Positions 18,823 to 31,900 of a stretch of 64,000 nucleotides of DNA are shown here, one piece after another. This DNA comes from Betaproteobacteria bacterium (GTDB taxonomy: Bacteria; Pseudomonadota; Gammaproteobacteria; Burkholderiales; Rhodocyclaceae). The position numbers were made by a program, and so were the translations under genes. A model generated the notes under the pieces. The model worked only from the letters and a program-made list of their open reading frames with translations. It had not been told where the DNA came from and searched no databases. Positions within the stretch are counted from its first letter, which is position 1, and every line of letters begins with the position of its first letter. The stretch is from the NCBI GenBank assembly GCA_016720065.1, contig JADJXY010000002.1:2059001-2123000 (forward strand), given 5' to 3'.

Positions 18823-19923
18823 ATGACTGATTTCAGGAAGGCGCGCTTGTACGCCAGGACTGCCGGTTTGTTGGCACTCCTGGTTATTTTCGCCACGCGG
18901 CTTTACGCGGCCGACCAACTCGTCGACCTGAAGACCCTGTTCGTCGAAGCCGAAGACGAAGTTCATCTGACTGCCGTACCGCACATGCCGAAGCGCTACA
19001 TGGCGGCGCCGCTGATCTTCTGGCTCGATGATCAACGGGTGATCTATTCGGTGCGAGAACTTGGCCCCTGGAAGGCGGAAAAGTACGAACTCGCCAAGAT
19101 CGTGATCGTCGATGTCGACCGCGGCACGGTCGAGGAAGCGCCCTACCGCGGCCGCCTAGTGTGCCTCGGCCCCGACCGCGACATCCTCATCGAAGACTAT
19201 CCGGACCCCGACCCGGACTACCGGAGGCCGGGCGACGCCAAGGAAGACCGACGCCTCTTCCTTAAGGGCAAGTTCGGCGGGCCGTTGACCCGCTTCAAGC
19301 GCCCGCAAGACGAGGGCATCCTCAACCCCTATACCTGCGAGTACTACAACAATCGGGCGCATAGCTTCGGCGACGGGTATATGGTCGGCAAGCTTCGGCC
19401 GGGGGATGGGGAGATTTATGTCGCTCCGCCGTATTCGTCGCCGGATAACAAACGGTACTTCGTGGGGCCGGACGGCAAGGTGTTGTGGAGCTACGAACGA
19501 GACCCCTGTACGAGCGGTGGACGGCAGTATTTGCCATGGCTCGGGCGCTACTTCAATAGCGTCGCCTGGGGTCGGGTTGTGCCGGGCTGCATGAACCTTA
19601 ACAAGGAATCGTGGTTGTTTTCCAAGAATGGGTTGGAAGTCAAACCCCTTCCCGCCCTGATCCAGGAACTGCGCCGCCGCGAACGCCCGGCCGGCCCAAA
19701 CGGCTCAACCTACTGGGCACGTCCGGGCTTCTACGTGTTCGTGCAGTACAGCCGGGAGCTCGGTGTCGACGGCCTCTACCGACAGGACGAGCACAGCAGC
19801 CAATTGAAGCGCGTGCTGAAGCGGCCGTGGGGACTCGACATGCTGTCCCCGAACGGCTGCCGGAACCTCGTGATGACCCAACCACCGACACTGCTTGAAT
19901 TGTGCAAAGGAGACGAACTGTGA
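18823..19923 (+). CDS. Periplasmic protein with signal peptide; candidate immunity protein 3
   Basis: Unrecognised protein of 366 residues. ATG 18823 follows TAGGGAGAAT and begins a clear Sec signal (MTDFRKARLYARTAGLLALL, then VIFATRLYA before AD). The mature protein is rich in short beta-strand-like segments (PLIFWLDDQRVIYSVRELGP, then LVCLGPDRDILIEDY), possibly a propeller-like fold, with several cysteines. Its last codons contain the ribosome site AAAGGAGA for the giant RTX gene, whose GTG start overlaps its stop (GTGA), so the two are translationally coupled. This is the same architecture as the two upstream pairs. The immunity or partner role is inferred. Confidence 0.65.
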   Translation: MTDFRKARLYARTAGLLALLVIFATRLYAADQLVDLKTLFVEAEDEVHLTAVPHMPKRYMAAPLIFWLDDQRVIYSVRELGPWKAEKYELAKIVIVDVDRGTVEEAPYRGRLVCLGPDRDILIEDYPDPDPDYRRPGDAKEDRRLFLKGKFGGPLTRFKRPQDEGILNPYTCEYYNNRAHSFGDGYMVGKLRPGDGEIYVAPPYSSPDNKRYFVGPDGKVLWSYERDPCTSGGRQYLPWLGRYFNSVAWGRVVPGCMNLNKESWLFSKNGLEVKPLPALIQELRRRERPAGPNGSTYWARPGFYVFVQYSRELGVDGLYRQDEHSSQLKRVLKRPWGLDMLSPNGCRNLVMTQPPTLLELCKGDEL

Positions 19924-22900
19924 ACAACATTGCCCTTACTGTGAGCGAAGTCCTGCGTGCCGGAATAGGAATTGCCGCTGCACAGACCGCCTATGCCCTC
20001 AACAACGGCGGCGGAATCGTTCTCGGACAGCCCCTGGTCTTTATCGACGACGCGACGACCGCTGGGCGGCCAGGCTACACGCCGCTCCAGGTCAACATTC
20101 CACCGGGCTTCGTGGTGCGGGGCATCTATATGGACGCGGAGACTGGTGCGGAGATGTTTGCAGCCTATAACGCATATACACATCAAGTAGTTATCGGCAT
20201 CGCCGGGACTAATGGTGTTGGCCACGACATGCCGGACACCCATTCCGACATCGCATATGTAGGCGCGAACCAGGCAGCGTCGTTGGCGAGAAATCTGGAT
20301 TTCCGAAACCTGATTTCAGAACCGGATGTCGGTCTTGCCGACTTGGCAGGCGGCATCCAAAACCTCCAATTTATTGTCGGCGGCGATAGCCTCTCCGGCG
20401 TCGCCGCGATCATTCTGCCGGCTGCTCTGGTTTCCGGCATGCCGGCGCAGAACGGTCAGCCGGAAATCGCCGGTATCCCCGGCCTTTCGGCCAGCCAGTT
20501 CTCGATCCACAATGTCGTACCACTCGGCGCAAACTACGCTGCCGAGAGGCTTGGCATGACCGAGCAGGTACAGTCCCTTGCGCAGTCCGCAGAAATCCTC
20601 AACTTCACGGTCTGGAACGACAGGACCGGCTATGACCTCGTGACCGGCTTGGGCGGCGGCAGCCCCGGTCGCTATTTCAGCTTCACTGCAAGTGGAGATA
20701 TCTACAGCTCGGTCGCCTCGCGACACCAGCTCAATTACGGGTTTGCCCAGGGTCTGGATCTGTGGAACGGAGACCTGACTCAAGCGACGCCCATCGACAC
20801 GCCGCCACTGTATACCCACCAGACGATCGGCAATGTTTCTTCTCAATTGTCCGATTTGCGGTTGATCGAGAATAACTGGGTGTCTTTGGGGATCGCCGGA
20901 TATGCCGGAATACTCCTGTCGACCCCCGGTGAGACGGCGGAGTCTGCCGCCATGTTCTTGACCACGGAGTGGGGATGGCCTCCAGCCCTGGCACAGGTGG
21001 TTGGCACCACGATCGAAGGCATGGTGCGCCTCGGTTCCTATGCCAATCCTGCCTATGCCATTGGAGCTTTGCTCTCCGGCATTGCAATCGGAAAGGCTCT
21101 GGGGTCAGAGCCTCCTCCTTTGCCCAATCTTCCGCCGGTTGAGCCAGGATTCACGCGAAGCGAGCCATTCAGGATAGGCCCTTTTGTCGGTGTCATCGAT
21201 ACGGGCAGCGACAGGACGATTCTCCGCTATGCCGACGGCTCCGCAAGAACCTACGACTCGGATGGTTTCATTACGATTAACAGGCCCGACGGGACGGAGG
21301 TCTACCGCAGCCCCGACGGCGATGGCGTGATGGTCATGGGCAGGACAGGCGCCGTGGTGGCGATCGATACTGGGGATGTGGTGGATGTGCTCCCAGGAAG
21401 TGTCGTTCGCGTAACCTCCGCAGGGGATAGCGGGGAAGTCGTTATCAAGGACTACTCGACGCTCACAGTGACGACGAATGTAGGCACATACATCAATGGC
21501 ACCTTCTCCCCGACACAGCTTCCCACGACGGAACTGAATTTGAATGGTGCAGACACGGTTGTCTCTGACGCAACGCTCTCCAACCTGGGTAGCATTTCAG
21601 CGGCTTCCGGTGTGCCGGTCTCGGAGTTGCTTGCTGCCAACCCTACGCTCTCGGCGCAGATGAGTCTGGCTCCAGGGACCGAGGTTCATCTTCCAGCAAA
21701 CAGCTTTTTCTCGCTGTCAGTGGTCCCGAATCCAGGAGCCACCCAGACCACCCCGAACAACCCGGTGGACTCCCCCAACGCCGACACCACCACCCTCTTC
21801 GACAACGGCGTCTGGAGCATTACCGGCCTCGGCAACGTCAACACCGCCAGCGGCAACATTGCCTATGGCAACAACACCCTCACCGACGGCCTGCGCCCCG
21901 GCGCCTTTGATCTCACCACGGAAATCCTCGGCGCCCAACTGGCCGAGACTTTCCGCACCAATCCGGACCTCGCCCACTCCGTCGTCTGGAACCCGAACGT
22001 TCTGGCCGTAGCCACCCACCTCCTCGCCACCGGGGTCCACCAGTGCTTCCCCACTGACCCCTGGTCCTCGACCTCAACGGCGACGGTGTCAAGCTCACCG
22101 CCTTCGGCGAATCCCCGGTTCTCTTCGACATCGACCACGACGCCAGCGGCAGCCAGGAAATCACCGGCTGGGTCAGTCCCGAAGACGGCATCGTCGTCAT
22201 GGACCTCAACGGCAGCGGCACCATCGACGGCATCCACGAAACGCTGTCGGAATACTTCAACGGCACCCCCGGCACGCTTGGCGAAGCCGGCAGCACCCCC
22301 CACGCCAACGGCTTCGCGGCCCTCAAAACCCTCGACAGCAACGCCGACAATCAATTCACCGCCGCCGACGCCGCCTGGAACGCCGTCAAAGTCTGGCAGG
22401 ACGCCGACCACGACGGCATCACCGACGCCGGCGAACTCAAGACCCTGAACGAACTCGGCATCACCGCCATCGGCCTCAGCCCCACGCTCCAGTCCGGCCT
22501 GATCAACGGGGGCAACGAAATCCTGGCCAGCGGCAGCTTCACCCAGTACGGCCAGACCCAGGAAGCCCAGGCCGCCCGCTTCATCGCCAACCCGGTGGGC
22601 AATACTTTCAGCAGCAGCGTCAGCGGCACCACCGCCCAGGCCGAAGATGGGCAAAGCACCTATGTCTCCCGCCTCACCACCGGAGAAGTCATCGATCTGG
22701 CCCAGAAAGGCGTCAGGAACGCCTACGGCCACAGCGGCGACGACACCCTGCTGGGTGATGCCGGCGCCAACTGGCTGGTGGGCGGGCAAGGCAGCGATGC
22801 CTTCGATGCCGGGGCGGGGGACGACATGCTCATCCTCGACGCCGCCGATCAGCAGCAGAACACCCACGCCGGCGAAGGCTTCGACATGGTGCAGGTGGTC

Positions 22901-25900
22901 GGAGCGCAAGGCGTCACCCTCAACCTTGCCCAGGCGGAAATCGAAATCGCCATCGGCAGCACGGGGGACGACGTGTTCATCGGCGGCGGAAGGAGCAGCG
23001 TCTTCATCCGCGCCAACGACGGCGACGACATCGTGATCGGCGGGGCGGCCAACGATGCCCTCTCCGGGCAGAACGGCGCCGACCTGATCGACGGCGGGGC
23101 CGGCAACGACATCGTGCGCGGGGGCCGCGGCCAGGACCAGTTGCTGGGGGGCGCGGGCGACGATCTCCTCCAGGGCGGCCAGGAGGATGACCAACTCCAG
23201 GGCGGGACCGGCAACGACGTGCTGAGCGGCGGGCAAGGGGACGATCATCTGGACGGCGGCGCCGGCACCGATCTGGCCCAGTACTCCGGGAGCTTCGCCG
23301 ATTACCGCATCACGCGGCTCACCGACACCCTGTACCGGGTGGTGGACACCCAAGCCGGTCGGGATGGGGCGGACCTCCTGAGCGAAATCGAAAAACTCGG
23401 CTTCGCGGATGTGTCGGCGGTAGACCTCACGCTCGACAACCCCTTCCCGGTCAAGGACGTCATCGCGCTGGCCAACCGAACCGGCGTGAAACTCATCAAG
23501 GTCGCCGACCTGCTCAAGAACGACCGGGACTGGCAGGGCGATACGCTCAAGCTCACCCGCATCAGCGACATCGTCGGGGGCTCCCTCGTCGGAACCTACA
23601 ACAGCACGACCAAGGAATGGACGCCAACCCTGACAGCCAATGGTGAACTCCAGTTCACCCCCACGGCGGGCTTCACCGGGGTGATGAGCTTCAAGTACAA
23701 GATCGCCGACGTGGACAACACCCCCGGGGCGACGGCCATCCAGATCGGGTCCACCACCCAGGCCGAAATGCGCGGGCAGGTCTTCCTCACCACCCCGGAC
23801 ATGCCGACCGACGGACTGTTCACCGACCAGTGGTACTTGAACGACATCAACGTGCTGCCCGTATGGAACGGCAATGGCGGCCAGGGCTATACCGGACGGG
23901 GAATACGGATCGGGCAGTTCGAACCCGGGATGCCGTTCAGTACCGGGCCGGAGGTGTTTGACTACCGGCATCCGGATTTGCAGGGGAATGTGGATATGGC
24001 GTGGCTCGCCGACCCCGACGGGGAGGTGCCGCAGAGCTTCAGTCAGCATGCCACCCTGGTAGCGGGGGTGATGGTCGGTGCACGGGATGGCGAGGGGGCG
24101 GTGGGGGTCGCCTACGATGCCAAGCTCTCGGGGCATTACATCCAGGGCAGCGGCCTCGATGTTGCGGCGCTGACGCAGGAACTCACGCAGGCTCTGGCGC
24201 AGTTCAAGAATTACGACATCGTCAATAACAGTTGGGGAAGCGCAGGAAACTTTGATGTCAGTCTGGTTCCGGTTGGGCTCCTCGAAGCCGGCATTCAGAC
24301 AGCGCTCTTCGAGGGCCGCAACGGCCTGGGGACGGCCATCGTCATGGGCGGGGGGAATGACCGGGCGAGCGGGGGCAATACGAATACCAATGCGCTCACC
24401 GCTAACCGCGGCGTCATCGTCACGGGGGCCATCAACGCCAGGGGGGATATTTCCACCTTGACCATCGCTCAGTCTCCCTTCAGCAATCCCGGGGCAAGTA
24501 TTCTGGTTTCGGCCCCGGGCAGCAACGTGGACAGCACCAGCAGCATTCTGACCAACGACGACGGCACCGTGTTTGGAAATGAATCCGCCACCGTCCAAGG
24601 CACCAGCTTTGCGACCCCCATCGTCTCCGGGGTGATCGCGCTGATGCTGGAAGCCAATCCCAACCTGGGTTGGCGCGACATTCAGCAAATCCTGGCGGTC
24701 ACTGCACGCAAGGTCAATGACAGCACAACCGATACCGTCTGGAATAACGCGAGCAACTGGAACGGCGGGGGGATGCACACCAGCCACGACTACGGATTTG
24801 GCGAGGTCGACGCGCGGGCGGCGATCCGTTTGGCAGAGACCTGGGCTGGCGTCCGTAACAGCGCCAACGAACGCCATCTCTCCAACGGCGAGGGCAGCCT
24901 GAACGAGGCCGCGAACCTCAGCGTCGCACTTGGCGACGGCGCCGTGATTACGCGCACCCTGGCCATCGCCGCCGGGCTGCGTGTCGAGCACGCCACCGTG
25001 AGCCTGGACCTTGTCCACGGCAACTGGGGCGATCTGAAGGTGGAGTTGATCTCGCCCACCGGGACCACAAGCCAGCTCGTGGCCAATCCTGGGACATCCA
25101 CGGCTAATCCAGGGGGAGATGCGGGCTATGGGCAACTGCTTTTCGCCTTCGACACCACCCACGATTTCGGCGAGAACGCCCAGGGCAACTGGCAACTGCG
25201 CATTACCGATCGAGCCGGTCGTGGGACTGGCGTCCTGAACGGGTGGCGAGTCGACGTCTATGGCAGCGATTTCAACGAAACCTTTAGCAGCAGGGACACG
25301 ATTGTTGGCGACGATCCGGTCATTTCCGCGGTTTCCGACAACATCTACTTCTACACGGACGAATTTGCGGCAGCCCCGGGGACGAACCGCGCGACCTTGA
25401 ATGACACGAACGCTGGTGTCGACGCTGTCAATGCGGCGGCGGTGTCTGCGAATTCGACCATCAACCTGACCAACGGCGCCACGAGCACCATTGCCGGGAG
25501 GACACTGACCATCAACGGCAACATCGAGCATGCCTATGGCGGGGACGGGAAAGACACGTTGACGGGCAATGCCCTGTCAAACAAGCTCTCGGGAGGCCGG
25601 GGCGACGACGTGATATCCGGCGGGGCCGGCCTGGACTTGATCGATGGTGGCGCCGGCAACGATACGCTCACCGGGGGAGCCGACGCGGATTACTTCGTGA
25701 TCAGCCGCGGCGACGGTACGGTCGATACGATCAACGATTTTGCCCCCGGCGCGGCAGCGGAAAAGATTCTGATCGTCGGCTTCGACGACATCACGGATTT
25801 CTCTCAGCTCCAGGTCACGCAGGAGGGTGTCAATACTCGGCTTGGCCTCGGGAACGGCCAGAGCGTCCTGCTTAAAAACGTTGCTGCGACTCAGATCAGC

Positions 25901-28900
25901 GAGCAGCACTTCGGATTTTTCAGTGACATGGCCGCCTTGGATGCGTTCACCAGGTACCTCTCCGGCCGCTCGATCTATGCGGGAACGTCTGGACCCGACA
26001 CGGGCATTCTTCCCGACAGCCTGGGCGGTTTGGGCTACTTCGGCTTGGCCGGCGACGACATCGTCGGTAGCAGGACGACGGAGGACATTCTCGATGGCGG
26101 CGATGGCAACGACACTCTCTGGGGCGACTATCCGGGCTATGCCTTGGCTCCCGGGAGCGATTGGCTGGAAGGCGGCGCGGGGAACGATGTTCTGTACGGC
26201 GGCCCCGGAACAGACCTGATCCTGGGAGGAAGCGGTAACGATGAACTCCAAGGCGAAACCGGCGATGATCTGCTGCGCGGTGCCACCGGGGAAGATGCGT
26301 TGTTTGGCGGCGATGGGGCTGATCTGCTGGCCGGGGGAACAGGGAACGACTACCTGGAAGGAGGTGCTGGAAATGACACCCTGCTTCTTGAGGGCGACCT
26401 GGGAACGGTCAGTGTTGCAAGCTCCGCATTCTATGGCACCCGCGTGGGGGGCTCCGGCGCCGATGTCTTCATCGTGACCGCCAATGGAGGTGGCAACGCG
26501 GGCTGGATGGCCTCCGCGGGTCAGGTCTCCGCCCATAACCTGATCGCCGATTTCAATCCGCTCCAGACCGGGGAAGTCATCGATCTGAGCAATCTCTCAT
26601 GGCTGCGCGGGTTTGCCGATCTTTCGTTCCAGAGCATGACTGTCAATGGTATTCAACTCACCAGAATTTCGGCTTCCGACGGTACCCAACAGTTGTGGCT
26701 CAATCTTGCCGGGGTCAACGTCGGCAGCCTGAGCGCCGCTCATTTCAAGTTCGCTTCGCTTCCTGGGACGGTGGCCGGCGGAGCCGGCGCTGACGATTTG
26801 AAGGGTGATTCAGGGGCCAATCTTCTAGATGGTGGCCTAGGCGCTGACACACTGGTTGGCCGTACCGGCGACGACACCTATGTGGTGGATGACGCTGGTG
26901 ATCTCGTTATCGAATTGCCTGACGGGGGGTTCGACACCATCAGGGCGAGTGTCTCGACGACTCTCGCCGAAAATGTCGAGAACCTTGTCTTGACCGGCGA
27001 ATCCGCCCTTTCCGGAACCGGGAACGCCTTGGCCAACCGCCTGATCGGAAATGCCGCGGCCAACGTACTCTCCGGCGGCACCGGCGCGGATGCCATGCTG
27101 GGCGGGAGCGGTGACGATACTTACTGGGTCGACAATCAGTCCGATGCAGTGGTCGAACATGCCGGTGCGGGAGTGGATACCGTCCTATCGTCGGTCTCCT
27201 TCGTCCTTGGGGACGAGATCGAGAACTTGATCCTGGTCGGGAATGATCCTATCAACGGCACAGGCAACAGCCTCGCCAACATGCTGACAGGGAATGCTGC
27301 GGACAACATCCTCGACGGCGCGGGAGGAACCGATACCCTGGCCGGTGCCGGCGGCGACGATACCTACCTCGTCGACAGCGCTGGAGACGTGGTCATTGAA
27401 AACGCTGACGAAGGCATCGACACGGTCTTCGCCTCGATCAATACGACTCTGGGCGCCCATGTGGAAAACCTCGTGCTGGCCTGGGGTGCCCTCGCAGGGA
27501 CAGGCAACGCCCTGGACAACCAGATTGTAGGCAATAGTGCCAATAACACGCTGGCGGGAGGAGACGGCAACGACGTCCTGGACGGCGGAGTCGGAAACGA
27601 CTCGATGGCGGGCGGTGCGGGCGATGACACCTATGTGGTCAATGCGACGACCGATATCGTGACCGAAGCTGCTGGTGCCGGTGACGACACGATCGTATCC
27701 AGCGTCAACCTCACTTTGGTAGCCAACGTCGAAAATCTGGTGCTGACGGGCGGCAGCCCCCTCAACGGAACGGGGAATACGCTGGACAACAGCTTGGTCG
27801 GCAATGTCGCCGACAATGTCCTGAACGGGGGGGCAGGGTCCGATACCTTGATGGGAGGCCAGGGCAACGACTCCTATGTGGTCGATATGACTACGGACGT
27901 GATTGTGGAGTATGCCGGTGCCGGGGTGGATGGGGTCCAGTCTTCGGTGAGCTACACGCTTTCCGCCAATGTGGAGAACGTGACGCTCACGGGCGCGACG
28001 GCGATCAACGGGACAGGGAATGACATCGGAAACACCATGACCGGCAACACGGCCGCCAACATGCTTACTGGCGGCGCCGGAAACGACGTGCTCAATGGGG
28101 GGGCAGGGGCGGATACCCTGATCGGTGGCGCAGATGACGACACTTACGTAGTCGATGCCACGACGGACGTAGTGACTGAGAACGCCGGGGAAGGGGTCGA
28201 TCTCGTGCAGTCCAGCGTGACCCACACCCTGGCCGCGAACGTCGAGAACCTGACCCTGACGGGTGCCGTCGCGATCAACGGCACCGGCAACGCCGGGGAC
28301 AACACCCTGATCGGCAACGGGCTGGCCAATGTCCTGAACGGCGGTGCGGGCGACGACGTGCTCAACGGTGGCGCCGGGGCGGACAACCTGATCGGTGGTC
28401 AGGGCAACGACACCTATGTGGTGGATGCGACGACGGATGTGGTGACGGAGAACGCGGGAGAGGGAATCGATCTCGTGCAGTCCAGCGTGACCTACACCTT
28501 GGCCGCGAATGTCGAGAACCTGACCCTGACGGGTGCCGTGGCGATCAACGGAACGGGCAACGCCGGGGACAACACCCTGATCGGCAACGGGCTGGCCAAC
28601 GTGCTCAACGGTGGGGCGGGCAGCGACAGCATGGCGGGCGGCGCGGGTAACGACACCTACGTTGTGGACAGTCTCGGCGATGTGGTCATCGAGAACGCAG
28701 CGGAAGGCACTGATCTCGTCCAGTCGTCGATCAGTTATACCCTGGCTGACAACGTCGAGAACCTCACCCTGACCGGAACCGGAGCGCTCAATGGCACCGG
28801 CAACGTCCTCAACAACACCCTGACCGGCAACACCGCCGACAACATCCTCGACGGTGGAATGGGCGCCGACGCCCTGATCGGCGGGACGGGCAACGACACC

Positions 28901-31900
28901 TACCTCGTGGACAATGCAGGCGACCTCATCACCGAAGGGGCCAGCGCTGGCACCGACAGCGTCATCGCATCGGTGACCCACACCCTCGCGGCCAATGTCG
29001 AGAATCTGACCTTGACAGGAAGCGGGGCGATCGGCGGAACCGGCAACACGCTCAACAACACCCTCGTAGGGAACGCTGGCGACAACCTCCTCAACGGAGG
29101 GGCCGGCAACGATGCCATGGTGGGGGTGTGGGTAACGACACGTATATCGTCGAAAGCGTGGGTGACGTAGTGACGGAGAACGCCGAGGAAGGGGTCGATC
29201 TCGTGCAGTCCAGCGTGACCTACACCTTGGCCGCGAATGTCGAGAACCTGACCCTGACGGGTGCCGTGGCGATCAACGGAACGGGCAACGCCGGGGACAA
29301 CACCCTGATCGGCAACGGGCTGGCCAACGTGCTCAACGGTGGGGCGGGCAGCGACAGCATGGCGGGCGGCGCGGGTAACGACACCTACGTTGTGGACAGT
29401 CTCGGCGATGTGGTCATCGAGAACGCAGCGGAAGGCACTGATCTCGTCCAGTCGTCGATCAGTTATACCCTGGCTGACAACGTCGAGAACCTCACCCTGA
29501 CCGGAACCGGAGCGCTCAATGGCACCGGCAACGTCCTCAACAACACCCTGACCGGCAACACCGCCGACAACATCCTCGACGGTGGAATGGGCGCCGACGC
29601 CCTGATCGGCGGGACGGGCAACGATACCTATCTCGTGGACAACGTGGGCGACCTCATCACCGAAGGGGCCAGCGCTGGCACCGACAGCGTCATCGCATCG
29701 GTGACCCACACCCTCGCGGCCAATGTCGAGAATCTGACCTTGACAGGAAGCGGGGCGATCGGCGGAACCGGCAACACGCTCAACAACACCCTCGTAGGGA
29801 ACGCTGGCGACAACCTCCTCAACGGAGGGGCCGGCAACGATGCCATGGTGGGGGGTGTGGGTAACGACACGTATATCGTCGAAAGCGTGGGTGACGTAGT
29901 GACGGAGAACGCCGAGGAAGGGGTCGATCTCGTGCAATCCAGCGTGACCCACACCCTGGCCGCGAACGTCGAGAACCTGACCCTGACGGGTGCCGTCGCG
30001 ATCAACGGCACCGGCAACGCCGGGGACAACACCCTGATCGGCAACGGGCTGGCCAATGTCCTGAACGGCGGTGCGGGCGACGACGTGCTCAACGGTGGCG
30101 CCGGGGCGGACAACCTGATCGGTGGTCAGGGCAACGACACCTATGTGGTGGATGCGACGACGGATGTGGTGACGGAGAACGCGGGAGAGGGAATCGATCT
30201 CGTGCAGTCCAGCGTGACCTACACCTTGGCCGCGAATGTCGAGAACCTGACCCTGACGGGTGCCGTGGCGATCAACGGAACGGGCAACGCCGGGGACAAC
30301 ACCCTGATCGGCAACGGGCTGGCCAACGTGCTCAACGGTGGGGCGGGCAGCGACAGCATGGCGGGCGGCGCGGGTAACGACACCTACGTTGTGGACAGTC
30401 TCGGCGATGTGGTCATCGAGAACGCAGCGGAAGGCACTGATCTCGTCCAGTCGTCGATCAGTTATACCCTGGCTGACAACGTCGAGAACCTCACCCTGAC
30501 CGGAACCGGAGCGCTCAATGGCACCGGCAACGTCCTCAACAACACCCTGACCGGCAACACCGCCGACAACATCCTCGACGGTGGAATGGGCGCCGACGCC
30601 CTGATCGGCGGGACGGGCAACGATACCTATCTCGTGGACAACGTGGGCGACCTCATCACCGAAGGGGCCAGCGCTGGCACCGACAGCGTCATCGCATCGG
30701 TGACCCACACCCTCGCGGCCAATGTCGAGAATCTGACCTTGACAGGAAGCGGGGCGATCGGCGGAACCGGCAACACGCTCAACAACACCCTCGTAGGGAA
30801 CGCTGGCGACAACCTCCTCAACGGAGGGGCCGGCAACGATGCCATGGTGGGGGGTGTGGGTAACGACACGTATATCGTCGAAAGCGTGGGTGACGTAGTG
30901 ACGGAGAACGCCGAGGAAGGGGTCGATCTCGTGCAGTCCAGCGTGACCTACACCTTGGCCGCGAATGTCGAGAACCTGACCCTGACGGGTGCCGTGGCGA
31001 TCAACGGAACGGGCAACGCCGGGGACAACACCCTGATCGGCAACGGGCTGGCCAACGTGCTCAACGGTGGGGCGGGCAGCGACAGCATGGCGGGCGGCGC
31101 GGGTAACGACACCTACGTTGTGGACAGTCTCGGCGATGTGGTCATCGAGAACGCAGCGGAAGGCACTGATCTCGTCCAGTCGTCGATCAGTTATACCCTG
31201 GCTGACAACGTCGAGAACCTCACCCTGACCGGAACCGGAGCGCTCAATGGCACCGGCAACGTCCTCAACAACACCCTGACCGGCAACACCGCCGACAACA
31301 TCCTCGACGGTGGAATGGGCGCCGACGCCCTGATCGGCGGGACGGGCAACGACACCTACCTCGTGGACAATGCAGGCGACCTCATCACCGAAGGGGCCAG
31401 CGCTGGCACCGACAGCGTCATCGCATCGGTGACCCACACCCTCGCGGCCAATGTCGAGAATCTGACCTTGACAGGAAGCGGGGCGATCGGCGGAACCGGC
31501 AACACGCTCAACAACACCCTCGTAGGGAACGCTGGCGACAACCTCCTCAACGGAGGGGCCGGCAACGATGCCATGGTGGGGGGTGTGGGTAACGACACGT
31601 ATATCGTCGAAAGCGTGGGTGACGTAGTGACGGAGAACGCCGAGGAAGGGGTCGATCTCGTGCAGTCCAGCGTCACCCACATCTTGGCCGCGAACGTCGA
31701 GAACCTGACCCTGACCGGGACGACGGCGATCAACGGCACCGGCAACACCGAGAACAACACCCTGATCGGCAACAGTGCAATCAACATTCTCAACGGCAGC
31801 GCTGGCAACGATACGCTCGACGGTCTGGGCGGCGCCGATACCCTGATCGGGGGAGCGGGGGACGATGTATTCGTCGTCGATGTGGCGACCGACGTCGTGC

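Noticed and set aside
21863..25531. Minus-strand open frame of 1,222 codons
   Set aside because: It is the antisense of the RTX cassette and protease domain. Its composition (Val/Gly/Asp/Arg-rich) follows from GC-rich codons on the other strand, and the plus strand has clear domains.
28900..31680. Minus-strand open frame of 926 codons with repeats
   Set aside because: Mirror image of the 729-base RTX array. The repetition belongs to the plus-strand protein, and no start signal or family is visible.
28176..31680. Regular tandem repeats considered as a CRISPR array
   Set aside because: The units are hundreds of bases long, in frame and encode calcium-binding repeats. There are no short repeats with unique spacers.
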